DNA from: Halococcus hamelinensis 100A6
GTDB lineage: Archaea > Halobacteriota > Halobacteria > Halobacteriales > Halococcaceae
Assembly: GCF_000336675.1 (NCBI RefSeq)
Contig: NZ_AOMB01000030.1
Location: 16,713 to 62,066, forward strand
Reading direction: 5' to 3'
DNA length: 45,354 nucleotides
The notes beneath the pieces were generated by a model, which saw nothing but the letters and a program-made list of their open reading frames with translations, did not search any database and was not told where the DNA came from. The position numbers were made by a program, and so were the translations under genes. Below, in pieces: positions 1 to 8,133 of the stretch. Positions within the stretch are counted from its first letter, which is position 1; every line of letters starts with the position of its first letter.

Positions 1-160
1 GATGGTCCGCGCCGAGGAGTGGCAGGCGGTCATCGCCGCGGGCGACGGTGCCGCGGCGGCGCTCAACATCCTCACGAAGGAGAAAGGCGAGCACTACCAC
101 GACTTCAACGTGCCCGCCGACGCCGAGGAGGTCTTCGGCGCGATGGCCGACGACGACTGA
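1..160 (+). CDS. C-terminal fragment of an unrecognised acidic protein
   Basis: An open frame enters from the left edge and stops with TGA at 158-160, giving about 52 visible residues. The visible part is rich in Ala, Glu and Asp and ends in GAMADDD, typical of haloarchaeal proteins. An ATG lies at position 2, but nothing shows that it is the true start, because the gene most likely continues upstream of the window. I recognise no family, and no transmembrane segment or catalytic motif is visible. Confidence 0.5.
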   Translation, partial: MVRAEEWQAVIAAGDGAAAALNILTKEKGEHYHDFNVPADAEEVFGAMADDD

Positions 161-230
161 GACGGCGACCGCGGCCACGACGGTGGAACGCTGGCTCACG
201 TGGTTTCGATCGGGATCGAACTTCGAGCCG

Positions 231-249
231 ATTTTCAGCCCCTGAAAAT
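231..249. repeat. 8-bp inverted repeat in the intergenic region
   Basis: ATTTTCAG (231-238) and CTGAAAAT (242-249) are perfect inverted copies with a 3-bp spacer, between the end of the first gene and the ABC transporter promoter. It could be a terminator hairpin for the upstream gene or an operator; there is no long T-run. The rest of 161-410 holds only promoter elements. Confidence 0.4.
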
Positions 250-348
250 CCGGGAAACCGATTTTACCCGTCCGGGACACGACCCGTTTAGAGCCTCCGA
301 CCGCCCGTCGGGGCTCTATCAGGGAGACCCCTCTCCTCTGGCATCACC

Positions 349-355
349 TTTATTA
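349..355 (+). promoter_or_regulatory. TATA-like box for the ABC exporter
   Basis: TTTATTA lies in an AT-rich patch in otherwise GC-rich DNA. It is 56-62 nt before the ATG at 411, so a transcript would carry a leader of about 30 nt. Confidence 0.4.
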
Positions 356-410
356 CACTACCACCTTCCATGTTTCTCAACGACTGTCGGCGATTTCATC
401 CAAACCACCA

Positions 411-1163
411 ATGACAGCGATCGATACCACCGACCTGACGAAACGCTACGGAAGCACGCTCGCCGTCGACTCCCTCTCGCTCTCGGTGCCGGCGGGAACC
501 GTCTACGGGTTCCTCGGTCCGAACGGAGCGGGCAAGACCACCACGATGCGGATGCTCACGGGGCTCACACGTCCCTCCGGCGGGACTGGGACCATCGCGA
601 CCGCCCCGATCACCGACCGCGACCGGCTCCGACCCCACATCGGCTATCTCCCCGAGGAGCCGCCGCTCTACGAGGAGACGACCGCCGAGGAGCAACTCGA
701 CTACGCCGCCGGGCTCCACGACCTCCCCACCGACACGGCACACGAACGGATCGACCGCCTCCTCACGGATCTCGGTCTCGCGGCCGACGCCGGCACACGT
801 ATCTCGGAGTACTCGAAGGGGATGCGCCAGAAGGTCGCCTACGTCCAGGCCGTCCTCCACGAACCCGACGTGGTCTTCCTCGACGAACCCACGTCGGGGT
901 TGGACCCCCGTGCCGCCCGGACGCTTCGCGGGATGATCGCCGACCTCGCCGACGGCGGGACGACGGTCTTCCTCTCGACGCACATCCTACCGGTCGTCGA
1001 GGCGGTCGCCGACACGGTGGGCATCCTCTACGACGGCCGACTCGTCGCCGAGGACGCGCCGGACGCCCTGACGAACCGTGCCGAGGCCGGCGAAACCGGC
1101 AGTCTCGAGGACGCTTTCCTCGAAATCACCACCGACGGGAGCCGGGAGGCCACCGATGGCTGA
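411..1163 (+). CDS. ABC transporter ATP-binding protein
   Basis: This 250-residue ATPase powers a membrane ABC transporter, almost certainly with the permease that overlaps its 3' end. Walker A is GPNGAGKT at about residues 36-43, the signature is YSKGMRQ at about 144-150, Walker B is VVFLDEP at about 164-170 followed by the D-loop TSGLDP, and the switch His is in LSTHIL. The YSKGMRQK form is typical of the CcmA/NatA-type ABC-2 exporter ATPases (drug, lipid or Na+ export). The Q-loop position reads YLPEEPPLY, without the usual Gln. The stop overlaps the ATG of the permease by 8 bp, so the two are translationally coupled. The substrate is unknown. Confidence 0.9.
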   Translation: MTAIDTTDLTKRYGSTLAVDSLSLSVPAGTVYGFLGPNGAGKTTTMRMLTGLTRPSGGTGTIATAPITDRDRLRPHIGYLPEEPPLYEETTAEEQLDYAAGLHDLPTDTAHERIDRLLTDLGLAADAGTRISEYSKGMRQKVAYVQAVLHEPDVVFLDEPTSGLDPRAARTLRGMIADLADGGTTVFLSTHILPVVEAVADTVGILYDGRLVAEDAPDALTNRAEAGETGSLEDAFLEITTDGSREATDG

Positions 1164-2922
1164 GTCGAGGTGGGCACGCCACGCGCTCGGCATCGGGCTG
1201 TTCGAGTTCCGGCGCTCGGTGCGCGCGATCCGGCGCGACAAAGCCCGGCTCGGGATGATGGCCCTCGCCGTGGTGGGGCCGTCGGCGGTGCTGACCGCGC
1301 TTCTCGCGGTGTTCGCGAGCGAGATCCGCGGTATCGGGCCGCTTTCCGTACCGAACGCGGTCAGGGGCATGGTCGCACTGTTCTGGCTGTTCGCGGTGTT
1401 CATCGTCGGTCAGCGCATGGTCTCGGCGCACGCCCACGTCGAGGCCGAGTCGATGATGCTCACGAGCGTCTCGGCGCGGGCGGTCGCGGGCGGGCTGGTC
1501 GTCGCCGAGACGCTCCGCGTGCTCGCCTACGTCGGACTGTACGCCGTCGTGGGGACCGCCGCCGCGGTGTTGCTGTTCGGGTCGCTCGCGAGCCTGGTGC
1601 TCGTCCCGACGACGACCGTGCTGTTCGCCGCCACCGCGGTCGTCGCGGCGACCGCGTGTGGGTACGCGGTAGCGTGGCTGATCGCGAGTTCGCCGTTCGT
1701 CGCGCGCCACAAGACGGTTCTCGGTATCGTCGCGGCGTTGGCGCTGATGGGCGTGTATCTCCTCTTCATCTACTCCCCGCTCGGTATCGTGAGCCCGACG
1801 TCGCTCGCGTGGTTGCCGATGGCGTGGTTCGTCGACCTCGCGACGACCGGATCGCCGTTCGTCGGTTCGCCGATTCGGGCGGCCGGGGCGCTCCTCGGTA
1901 GCCTCCTCCTCGTCGTGGTGGGTGGGGCTCTCGTCGAGCGCGAGGCGGTCGCGCTCTGGTTCACCGAACCGGTGAACCCCGATGCGGACGGCGCGACCCG
2001 TGAGACGGTGGATTCGGGGGCGGCTCGGTTCTCGCATCGCGGCGCGCTCGCTGCCGCCGTGAGCCCGCTCGTCGTTCCGGACCGCCTCTCGACGCCGACG
2101 AGGCGCGTCGCCGAGTGGACGCTGCTCCGCACTCGACGCGACCCGAACCGAACGACGTTCCTGCTGGTTCCGGTCTTCGCTATCGGGAGTTCGCTCGTGA
2201 GTTCGGGCTACCAATCGGGGTCGGTCACGGCCGTCGCAGCACCGCTGTGTGCGGTGATGCTGCCGTGGCTCGCCGGCGCGCTGTTCGCCCTGAACCCCCT
2301 CGGCGACGAGGGGCGAGTGTTGCCGATGACGCTCACGACGGTCCCAGGTCGGCAGTACGTTCGGGGACTCATGACACCCGGCTTGCTCCTCGGTCTCCCG
2401 GCCGTCCTCGTCGTGACGGCCGTCGCGAGCGTGTTCTCGCCCTACACGCTCGTCCGACGGATCGAGACGGTCGTCCTCGGCGGAGCGCTGACCGTGATCG
2501 CGGTCGCCATCGCGCCCGCGGTCGGCATGGCGTTCCCGCGGTTCAGTGCCATCAGCGTCGGGCGGAGCGACGACGTGCTCCCGCCGCGAATGACCGCCGT
2601 GTTCGTCCACCTGGTGGCGGTCGTCGTCCCCGGCGGGCTGTTGGTGCTGCTCACGGTGGTTCCGGGGCTCACACGGGGACTCCTCGGTGCGTTGTTCGGC
2701 TCGTTACCGGCGTTGCTGCTCGGACTGCTTGCGGGGTCCCCCGGTGGACCGGTCTCGATGGCTGCCGGCTGGTTCGACGGGCTGGGGGACGCGATCCGCG
2801 CGCTCGACCTCGTCCAGCTTCAGGTCGTCACCAGCGCGGTGCTCCTCGTCGTCGGTTTCGCCGTCGCGCTCTCGCTCTACCGGAACGCCATCTCTCGGTT
2901 CGAACGCTTCTCGCCGCCCTGA
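1156..2922 (+). CDS. ABC transporter permease (polytopic, exporter type)
   Basis: This 588-residue protein is very hydrophobic, with about a dozen membrane segments; the hydrophobic blocks start near residue 30 and run to the C-terminus, with a polar cytoplasmic stretch near residues 275-330. It is the probable membrane subunit for the ATPase encoded just upstream. I chose the ATG at 1156, which overlaps the ATPase stop by 8 bp; longer forms would run deep into the ATPase gene. The two halves of the protein look like a duplicated permease unit. The closest description I can give is an ABC-2-like haloarchaeal permease; no substrate is inferable. Confidence 0.8.
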   Translation: MAESRWARHALGIGLFEFRRSVRAIRRDKARLGMMALAVVGPSAVLTALLAVFASEIRGIGPLSVPNAVRGMVALFWLFAVFIVGQRMVSAHAHVEAESMMLTSVSARAVAGGLVVAETLRVLAYVGLYAVVGTAAAVLLFGSLASLVLVPTTTVLFAATAVVAATACGYAVAWLIASSPFVARHKTVLGIVAALALMGVYLLFIYSPLGIVSPTSLAWLPMAWFVDLATTGSPFVGSPIRAAGALLGSLLLVVVGGALVEREAVALWFTEPVNPDADGATRETVDSGAARFSHRGALAAAVSPLVVPDRLSTPTRRVAEWTLLRTRRDPNRTTFLLVPVFAIGSSLVSSGYQSGSVTAVAAPLCAVMLPWLAGALFALNPLGDEGRVLPMTLTTVPGRQYVRGLMTPGLLLGLPAVLVVTAVASVFSPYTLVRRIETVVLGGALTVIAVAIAPAVGMAFPRFSAISVGRSDDVLPPRMTAVFVHLVAVVVPGGLLVLLTVVPGLTRGLLGALFGSLPALLLGLLAGSPGGPVSMAAGWFDGLGDAIRALDLVQLQVVTSAVLLVVGFAVALSLYRNAISRFERFSPP

Positions 2923-3042
2923 TGCCCTCGTCGGGCGTTTCGGCCCACCGACGAACGGTGCCATACCTCTCCTGCCAACTGCTACTTCTGGATCCTGTGA
3001 AGCGGATTAGACGAGGCTAACGATCGAATTGGCTCAAAAGAA

Positions 3043-3048
3043 TTATAT
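3043..3048 (+). promoter_or_regulatory. TATA box upstream of the metal-permease operon
   Basis: TTATAT sits 28-33 nt before the ATG at 3076. With the archaeal TATA-to-start distance of about 25 nt, the transcript would begin at or just before that ATG. The tiny ORF, not the permease, would therefore be the first (leaderless) cistron. Confidence 0.5.
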
Positions 3049-3075
3049 CGTTCGCTCTCTCACTTCCACGTAAGT

Positions 3076-3159
3076 ATGAACGACGATCCACGTTCGGGGG
3101 GAAGCACCGTCCTCCGCTCCATCCGTCGGGACGGACGTTCGGGACCCACGGACCGATGA
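3076..3159 (+). CDS. 27-residue leader ORF ahead of the metal permease
   Basis: ATG at 3076 opens a 27-codon frame rich in Arg and Asp (it begins MNDDPRSGG and contains SIRRDG). It ends in a TGA that overlaps the permease start as ATGA at 3156-3159. It lies at the position expected for a leaderless mRNA start given the TATA box at 3043. Its translation could couple to, or gate, translation of the permease. It may instead be a chance frame, because any ATGA start supplies a TGA to one other frame and GC-rich DNA leaves frames open. Confidence 0.4.
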   Translation: MNDDPRSGGSTVLRSIRRDGRSGPTDR

Positions 3160-4385
3160 TCCCCCTGGACCTCACCGCTCAGGGAGCGGTCGACATCTTC
3201 CTCGGGTCCGTGCGTGACGGCTTCGTCCAGGTCTCGGCGTTCGTCGCGGTCACCGTCCTGATCTTCGGCTATCTCCAGTACCGAACGGGCGGGCGAGTGG
3301 TTCGGTTCCTCGAGAACAACGAACACCTCCAGCCGCTCGCGGGTGGACTGTTGGGACTCACCCCCGGCTGCGGCGGCGCGATCGTCGCGATGCCGCTGTA
3401 CATCCGCGGGACGATCAGCTTCGGGACGGTCGTGGCGACGCTCGCCGCCACTGCCGGCGACTCGGCGTTCGTGATCCTCGCGCTCGCACCCGAGGCCGCG
3501 GTCTACGCGTACGTGATGGCGTTCGTCTCGGGCGTGCTGTTCGGTTACGCGATCGACTTTTGGGGTCTCGGGGTCGGGCGCGTCGACCGCGCCGTCGAGC
3601 GGATCAGTCGTCCGATGACCGACGGCGGGTTCGCGACCACGAGCGTCGCTGCTGGCGGGCCGAGCGTCGCCGGGTTCGAGATGGACGACGGCGGACACGA
3701 CCACGAACGGAACACCTCGGGGTTCATGGCGAAGTTCACCCACGGCGTCCACGTCGTCTGGTGGGCGGTGGCGCTCGCCGGTCTCACCGCCGGCGTGCTG
3801 TATCTCGCCCGCGGCGCGCCCGAGGTGCCGTTCGAGTACGGGCCCACGTTCTTCGGGCTGTTCACCGTCGCCGGCCTGGTGGGAACGACCCTCTCCTTTT
3901 ACCTCCACTTCTTCGGCCGTCGATTCATCGGCGAGGGCGATGCGGGACGCATCCGGGAGACGTACACGGACGCCTACGACACCTTCCAGCACGCCGCGAT
4001 GGAGACCAGCATGGTCACCGTCTGGGTGATCGGTGCCTACCTCGTCTACGAGTACGGCGTGGCGCTGCTCTCGATCGACATCGCCGCGCTCGCTGCGGCG
4101 GCGGGCGTTCTCGCTCCGCTGGCCGGTGCGGCGCTGGGCCTGATCCCCGGCTGCGCACCTCAGATCGTGTTCGCGGGGCTCTACGCCGAGGGCGCGATCC
4201 CCTTCTCGGCGCTCGTCGGGAACGCGATCAGCCAGGACGGTGACGCGCTCTTCCCCCTCATGGCGATCGACATGAAGGCCGCGATCATCGCGACGATCTA
4301 CACCACGATACCGGCCGCCATCGTCGGCGTCGCGGTCCACTACTTCTGGCCGTACGCCCAGTTCGGCTTCGGGGTGATAGGATGA
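3156..4385 (+). CDS. ArsP_2-type heavy-metal permease (putative manganese/metal transporter)
   Basis: A 409-residue polytopic membrane protein with about ten segments. Two similar motifs, GLTPGCGG at about 67-74 and GLIPGCAP at about 328-335, each lie in a hydrophobic block followed by GxI-F-x-LV-x(5)-Q/AGD-like residues, so the protein is built of two related halves. The PGC motifs and overall size fit the ArsP_2 (PF11449) family, described as ten-TM heavy-metal exporters and often annotated as putative manganese transporters. A His/Asp loop (DDGGHDHER, near residues 173-181) between the halves could bind metal. It starts inside an ATGA overlap with the leader ORF and ends in another ATGA overlap with a second tiny ORF that leads to UspA. 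Family assignment is fairly firm; substrate and direction are not. Confidence 0.8.
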   Translation: MIPLDLTAQGAVDIFLGSVRDGFVQVSAFVAVTVLIFGYLQYRTGGRVVRFLENNEHLQPLAGGLLGLTPGCGGAIVAMPLYIRGTISFGTVVATLAATAGDSAFVILALAPEAAVYAYVMAFVSGVLFGYAIDFWGLGVGRVDRAVERISRPMTDGGFATTSVAAGGPSVAGFEMDDGGHDHERNTSGFMAKFTHGVHVVWWAVALAGLTAGVLYLARGAPEVPFEYGPTFFGLFTVAGLVGTTLSFYLHFFGRRFIGEGDAGRIRETYTDAYDTFQHAAMETSMVTVWVIGAYLVYEYGVALLSIDIAALAAAAGVLAPLAGAALGLIPGCAPQIVFAGLYAEGAIPFSALVGNAISQDGDALFPLMAIDMKAAIIATIYTTIPAAIVGVAVHYFWPYAQFGFGVIG

Positions 4386-4444
4386 CGCCGTTCGCAGCCA
4401 TCCGACGGAACGCCGGAACGCGAACCAGCGACGGGGAACGATGA
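4382..4444 (+). CDS. 20-residue linker ORF between the permease and UspA
   Basis: ATG at 4382 overlaps the permease stop (ATGA, 4382-4385). The frame runs 20 codons and its TGA overlaps the UspA start (ATGA, 4441-4444), filling the gap between the two genes exactly. The peptide is basic and contains AIRRNAG, which resembles the SIRRDG of the leader ORF at 3076-3159. The double ATGA chain favours translation; the resemblance between the peptides is short and could be chance. Confidence 0.4.
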   Translation: MTPFAAIRRNAGTRTSDGER

Positions 4445-4899
4445 ATCCCATCTACGAACGCATACTCGTTCCGACGGACGGGCGCGGCCCCTCGACGAAC
4501 GCGGTCCGACACGCCGTCGGCCTCGCCGAGACGTACGACGCGACCGTCCACGCGGTCTTCGTCATCGACACCTCGACGAGTTGGCTGACGGTCTCCAAAT
4601 CCGACGTTCACGACACCCTCTGGGCGATCGGTCGGAAGGCCAGCGAGCAGGCGCTTCAGGGGGTCGAGACCGTGGCTGCGGACGCCGATGTCGACCTCGT
4701 GACCGAGGTCCTCGAAGGAACGCCCGCGGAAGCCATCCTCGCCTACGCCACGGAGAACGACGTCGACCTCGTCGTCATGGGGACACACGGCCACTCGGCG
4801 TTCGAGCGTCGACTCCTCGGCAGCGTGACACAGAAAGTGGCCGGTGGCGCTGACGTGCCGGTGATGACGGTGAGCGACGCCACGGAGCGGTCCGACTGA
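4441..4899 (+). CDS. UspA-family universal stress protein
   Basis: A 152-residue single-domain UspA protein (PF00582). It opens with YERILVPTDGRGPS, has the Usp core strand VDLVVMGTHG, and ends in the ATP-binding glycine motif GTHGHSAFERRLLGSV followed by a DVPVMTV strand. Proteins of this class bind ATP and act in stress responses. Placement behind the metal permease, through the coupled linker ORF, suggests co-translation and a role in metal or ionic stress. The start is fixed by the ATGA overlap and by the usual N-terminus of the family. Confidence 0.9.
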   Translation: MNPIYERILVPTDGRGPSTNAVRHAVGLAETYDATVHAVFVIDTSTSWLTVSKSDVHDTLWAIGRKASEQALQGVETVAADADVDLVTEVLEGTPAEAILAYATENDVDLVVMGTHGHSAFERRLLGSVTQKVAGGADVPVMTVSDATERSD

Positions 4900-5074
4900 G
4901 CGAGCTCGTTGACAGATCCGTAGAAGTCACGAGCGCTAGCGCGAGATCGAGAACCGTAGCAGCCGGTTCAGCGGAACCTCGACCCCTCTCGGCAGCGATA
5001 TTGGGACCGACGAATGTCGACCTCCTCTCCACAGGAGACCCCTCGTTCGGCACGAACCCTCACTTCTCCGCCCC

Positions 5075-5545
5075 CTATCGACGCCGTGAGGTCTCCCAAG
5101 TCGGTGGGGAGTCCGGTCGAGGGAGGTCGTCCTCGAAGCGTCGAACGAGGCCGGCGACGAACGCGAACTTGAGCGTCATCGACAGCAGGGTCGCGACGGT
5201 CGCCCCGCCGGTGTCCCGCCGGTAGGCGGCGACGAGCGCGTACAGCGTCACCGGCACGTTCACCAGGTTGAGCCACCCGAGGTGGCCGATATCGGCGTCG
5301 TGGGTTCGCCAGTACCGCTCGGCGAGCACGACCCTCGTCATCCAGGCCTCGGAGTCGTCGGGTGGGGCGAACAGAACGGGGTTGACGACCGCGAAGACCA
5401 GGGTCGCGACGACGAGCCGCCACCGACGCTCGCCGATTCCGTACACCAGGAGGGGGAGGGTGACCGTCCGCGACCAGCCGCTCTTCGGATTGGCGTGGCG
5501 ATCCCAGAACGAATCGACGAGCGTCTCCCGGGAGATCCTCTCCAT
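5075..5545 (-). CDS. DUF6653 family membrane protein
   Basis: 156 residues beginning MERISRETLVDSFWDRHANPKSGWSR, with the conserved-looking HANPKSGWSR block before three or four hydrophobic segments (about 28-55 and 88-135). This matches my recollection of the DUF6653 family, widespread in haloarchaea and of unknown function. It stands alone between a plus-strand operon and the oxidoreductase upstream. The 175 bp on its 3' side (4900-5074) show no gene. Confidence 0.7.
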   Translation of the reverse strand: MERISRETLVDSFWDRHANPKSGWSRTVTLPLLVYGIGERRWRLVVATLVFAVVNPVLFAPPDDSEAWMTRVVLAERYWRTHDADIGHLGWLNLVNVPVTLYALVAAYRRDTGGATVATLLSMTLKFAFVAGLVRRFEDDLPRPDSPPTWETSRRR

Positions 5546-5614
5546 GGGTCCGGTTCGTTCTCCCGGAGTAAGTAGTGGTGGTCGTCGCGGACCGACGACC
5601 GTTCCGCGGGCGGG

Positions 5615-6253
5615 TCAGTAACCGACGCCGAGCTGGGTGTGTACCGCGTCGTCGGCTTCGAGCCGGTCGACGAGCGCGACGGCGAAGTCCTCCATGGAGA
5701 CGTAGCTGTCGCCGTCGTCGTCGACGACCAGCTCGCCTTCGGCCGTCCGGTACTCCCCCGTTCGTTCGCCGGGCTCAATCAGCCCGGCGGGCGCGAGGTA
5801 GGTCCAGCGGAGGTCGTCGGCGTCCTCTAAGAGTTCGTAGGCGTCGATCGCGGCCTGCGAGACGGGTTTCCACTCCTCGGGGAACGCCTCGGTCTCGACG
5901 AGCCGCGTCTCGGGGTCGACGTGGAGGATCCCCGCGCCGCCGGTCCAGACGAGGCGTTCGACCTCGCCGCGACGCATCCCCTCGACGACCGCACGCAGCA
6001 TCTCCGAGAGGATGCCCGGCGATTCGTCGCCGCTCGGTCCGAGCGTGGAGACGACCGCGTCGTGACCCGCCGCGAGCCGTGCGACCGCCTCCGGGTCCGT
6101 CGCGTCGCCCTCGACGACGGTGAGGGCCTCGCTCTCGACGTCGCTCACCTCCCCGCTTCGGGAAACGCCGGTGACCCTGTGCCCCCGGTCCAGCAGCTCG
6201 CTCGCCGTTCGATGCCCGATCCGTCCGCTTGCTCCGAGCAGTAGTACGTTCAT
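5615..6253 (-). CDS. NAD(P)-binding SDR-like oxidoreductase
   Basis: 212 residues. The Rossmann motif GASGRIG is at about residues 7-13 and the core segments (VVEGDATDPEAV, VVSTLG, WTYLAPAGLIEPGER) match the NAD(P)H-binding PF13460 group, related to YwnB and NmrA-like proteins. These are reductases or redox sensors with varied substrates. I placed the start at the ATG directly before NVLLLGASG; an upstream ATG in frame would add 20 residues with no family likeness. It points the same way as the sulfur genes that follow but is separated by about 100 bp from the next one. Confidence 0.8.
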   Translation of the reverse strand: MNVLLLGASGRIGHRTASELLDRGHRVTGVSRSGEVSDVESEALTVVEGDATDPEAVARLAAGHDAVVSTLGPSGDESPGILSEMLRAVVEGMRRGEVERLVWTGGAGILHVDPETRLVETEAFPEEWKPVSQAAIDAYELLEDADDLRWTYLAPAGLIEPGERTGEYRTAEGELVVDDDGDSYVSMEDFAVALVDRLEADDAVHTQLGVGY

Positions 6254-6348
6254 GGTGTCCCGTCCTACACTCCAGTTGTCGTCGGCTCGCTGTATACCTT
6301 TCTGTAGTGACACTGGAGAACTGAACGAAACCGAACGGGTCGTGGCGT

Positions 6349-7500
6349 TCAGGCCGCGCAGTTGTTCGCCCCCGTTTCGAGCATCGTGGCGTCGCGGTCG
6401 CGCTCGACGTCCTCCCGCCCGAGGTTGAGGTCGATGATCGCCTCGTAGTTGTCGGGTTTCTCGGGCACGTCCTCGACCAGCCGGTCCACGAAGGCGTCCT
6501 CGTCGAGCTCCACGAGGTCGAGCCGGGATCCGACCTCAGCCAGCGACGCGCCGACGAGCGTTCCCGGCGCGGCGTTCCCGTAGGTGCCGTCGTCGTTCAC
6601 CGTGACGTGGCCCGGCAGCACCAGCGACTCGTCCGGGAGCGCCAGCAGCGTCCCGTGAAGCGTCTCGTACTGCAGCCTCGCGCCGTGTTCGGCTCCCTCG
6701 TCACCGAACTCGAGCTCCGTTCGTCCGACCGAATCGAGGAAGAGACCGTCCCCGGTGAGGACGGCTTCGTCGGCCACCCGATAGGCCAGCATCTCCGTCG
6801 TGTGTCCGGGCGCGGGCAGGGCTTCGACATCGATCCCACCGACGGCTATCGTCTCCCCGTCGGCCAGCGGCTCGAACTCGTACTCGACGTCGCGTTCGGT
6901 GGCGCGCTCGCTCAGGTGGTAGGGAACGTCGAGTTTCGTCGCGAGGTCGCGCCCGCCGGAGATGTGGTCGGCGTGGACGTGAGTGTCGAGGACGCGTGTG
7001 ATCGTGAGCCCCTCCGCGGCGGCGGTCGTGATGTACTGGTCGACGTGTCGGGTCGGGTCGACGACGACGGCCGTTCCGTCGGTCTTCGACCCGACGAGGT
7101 AGCCAAGACAGCCCTTCGCTCGGCGCTGGAACTGGACGAGTACGAGGTCGTCCCGCGTCGTCTCGACGGGGACCGACTCGTAGAGGGCGTTCCACGAACG
7201 CATCCCGCCGCCGACGACCGCCACGTCGTCGAACCCGTTCGCGTCCAGCTCGGTGGCGAGTCTCGTCGACGTGGCCCCCTTCCCACAGATGACGAGGATC
7301 TCACGACCATCGGCGAGACCCTCGATCGTGGCCCGCTGTTCCCGGCTCAGCCTCTCCGCCGGGCCGAACGAAACGTTCTCGGCTCCCTCGACGCGCCATG
7401 CCTCGTAGCTCTCCCGGGGACGGGTGTCGATCAGCACGTAATCGTCCCGGCTAGCGTCCTGCCGGTCGGCGAGCTCCCTGGCGCTGATCGTCTCGAACAT
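6349..7500 (-). CDS. Rhodanese-MBL fold fusion protein (persulfide-handling type)
   Basis: 383 residues in two domains. The N-terminal rhodanese domain (about 1-105) carries the active-site loop CGKGATS with the sulfur-accepting Cys72. The metallo-beta-lactamase domain (about 115-330) carries THVHADH, PGHT, TGDGLF and LPGH, the metal-ligand pattern of ETHE1-type persulfide dioxygenases and related hydrolases. The C-terminus is NNCAA, with Cys381 three residues from the end and shared with the paralogue at 9216. Known fusions of this kind move sulfane sulfur and oxidise persulfides; the exact reaction here is an inference. The start MFETISARELAD matches the usual rhodanese N-terminus, and TTTAAC-like AT-rich DNA lies about 25-30 nt upstream. 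Confidence 0.85.
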   Translation of the reverse strand: MFETISARELADRQDASRDDYVLIDTRPRESYEAWRVEGAENVSFGPAERLSREQRATIEGLADGREILVICGKGATSTRLATELDANGFDDVAVVGGGMRSWNALYESVPVETTRDDLVLVQFQRRAKGCLGYLVGSKTDGTAVVVDPTRHVDQYITTAAAEGLTITRVLDTHVHADHISGGRDLATKLDVPYHLSERATERDVEYEFEPLADGETIAVGGIDVEALPAPGHTTEMLAYRVADEAVLTGDGLFLDSVGRTELEFGDEGAEHGARLQYETLHGTLLALPDESLVLPGHVTVNDDGTYGNAAPGTLVGASLAEVGSRLDLVELDEDAFVDRLVEDVPEKPDNYEAIIDLNLGREDVERDRDATMLETGANNCAA

Positions 7501-7613
7501 GGAGACGTGTACGGTATTGGGCTGGTTAAACATTTCCACCATCGTCCGACGGTACCGGTGTGCAACGCGATGCTCCCCGCCTCCCGTCCACCCACGACGG
7601 GCGATACAATCGA

Positions 7614-8051
7614 TTAAAGGTTCGAGAAGGCTTCGTCGGCGAGTTCGCCGGTGTCCTCGATGATGCCGGCCATCGCCTCGTCGTCCGGGGCCATCCCGAC
7701 CAGCCGGGCGATCCGCATGATGCTCACGTGATAGACCGTCTGAACCCCCGGCTCCTCCTCCCAGACGACCACGTTGCAGGGGAACAGCCCCCCGAGTCGG
7801 TTTTCCGAGGCGTCAAGCGCGCGGTCGGCGACGGCCGGGTTGCAGGCCCCGAGAACGTAGTAGGGGTCGCGGTCGGCGTCGACCTTCTCGTTGAGCAGCT
7901 CCGACGGCGAGAACTCGACGGGGATACCGAACCCGGCGTCGGTGAAGACGGCTCGAACGTGCTCGATGGCTTCCTCGTGGTCCATCTCGAGGGTCGTTCG
8001 TTTCGTGCCGATGGCCGCGGGGTCGACCTGCGAGGGATCGATCGGTAACAC
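7614..8051 (-). CDS. DUF302 domain protein
   Basis: 145 residues if started at the GTG at 8051, giving a VLPIDPSQVDP N-terminus. A later ATG (giving MDHEEAIEHV) would remove conserved-looking sequence, and an earlier ATG would run through the promoter. The body has the DUF302 (PF03625) layout, including FGIPVEFSPSELLNEKVD, YVLGACNP and LFPCNVVVWEE, with one Cys in each of the last two motifs. DUF302 proteins are small, of uncertain biochemistry, and often found beside sulfur-transfer genes. The operator-like motif at 8052-8063 ends right at this start codon. Confidence 0.85.
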   Translation of the reverse strand: MLPIDPSQVDPAAIGTKRTTLEMDHEEAIEHVRAVFTDAGFGIPVEFSPSELLNEKVDADRDPYYVLGACNPAVADRALDASENRLGGLFPCNVVVWEEEPGVQTVYHVSIMRIARLVGMAPDDEAMAGIIEDTGELADEAFSNL

Positions 8052-8063
8052 TGTAGTGTAGAG
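8052..8063 (-). promoter_or_regulatory. Putative sulfur-regulon operator, DUF302 copy
   Basis: Read toward DUF302 the sequence is CTCTACACTACA, immediately before the GTG start and just downstream of an AT-rich element (CTATCA, 8073-8078). The same 12-mer with one mismatch occurs in the tusA promoter at 9023-9034 in the opposite orientation relative to the gene. ACAATAC, just upstream here (8063-8069), also recurs at 9152-9158. A position at the transcription start suggests a repressor site. Confidence 0.4.
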
Positions 8064-8133
8064 TATTGTGATGATAGCGAAAAGCGTTCGGATCCCCGCC
8101 CACGAGGGCGGGTTCGGCGGAAGACCGGTCGGC

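Noticed and set aside
3060-4451. 463-codon minus-strand frame opposite the metal permease
   Set aside because: It lacks family motifs and is an antisense shadow of a gene with well-defined membrane segments.
7560-8048. 162-codon plus-strand frame opposite DUF302
   Set aside because: It has no motif and lies antisense to a gene with a clear family match.
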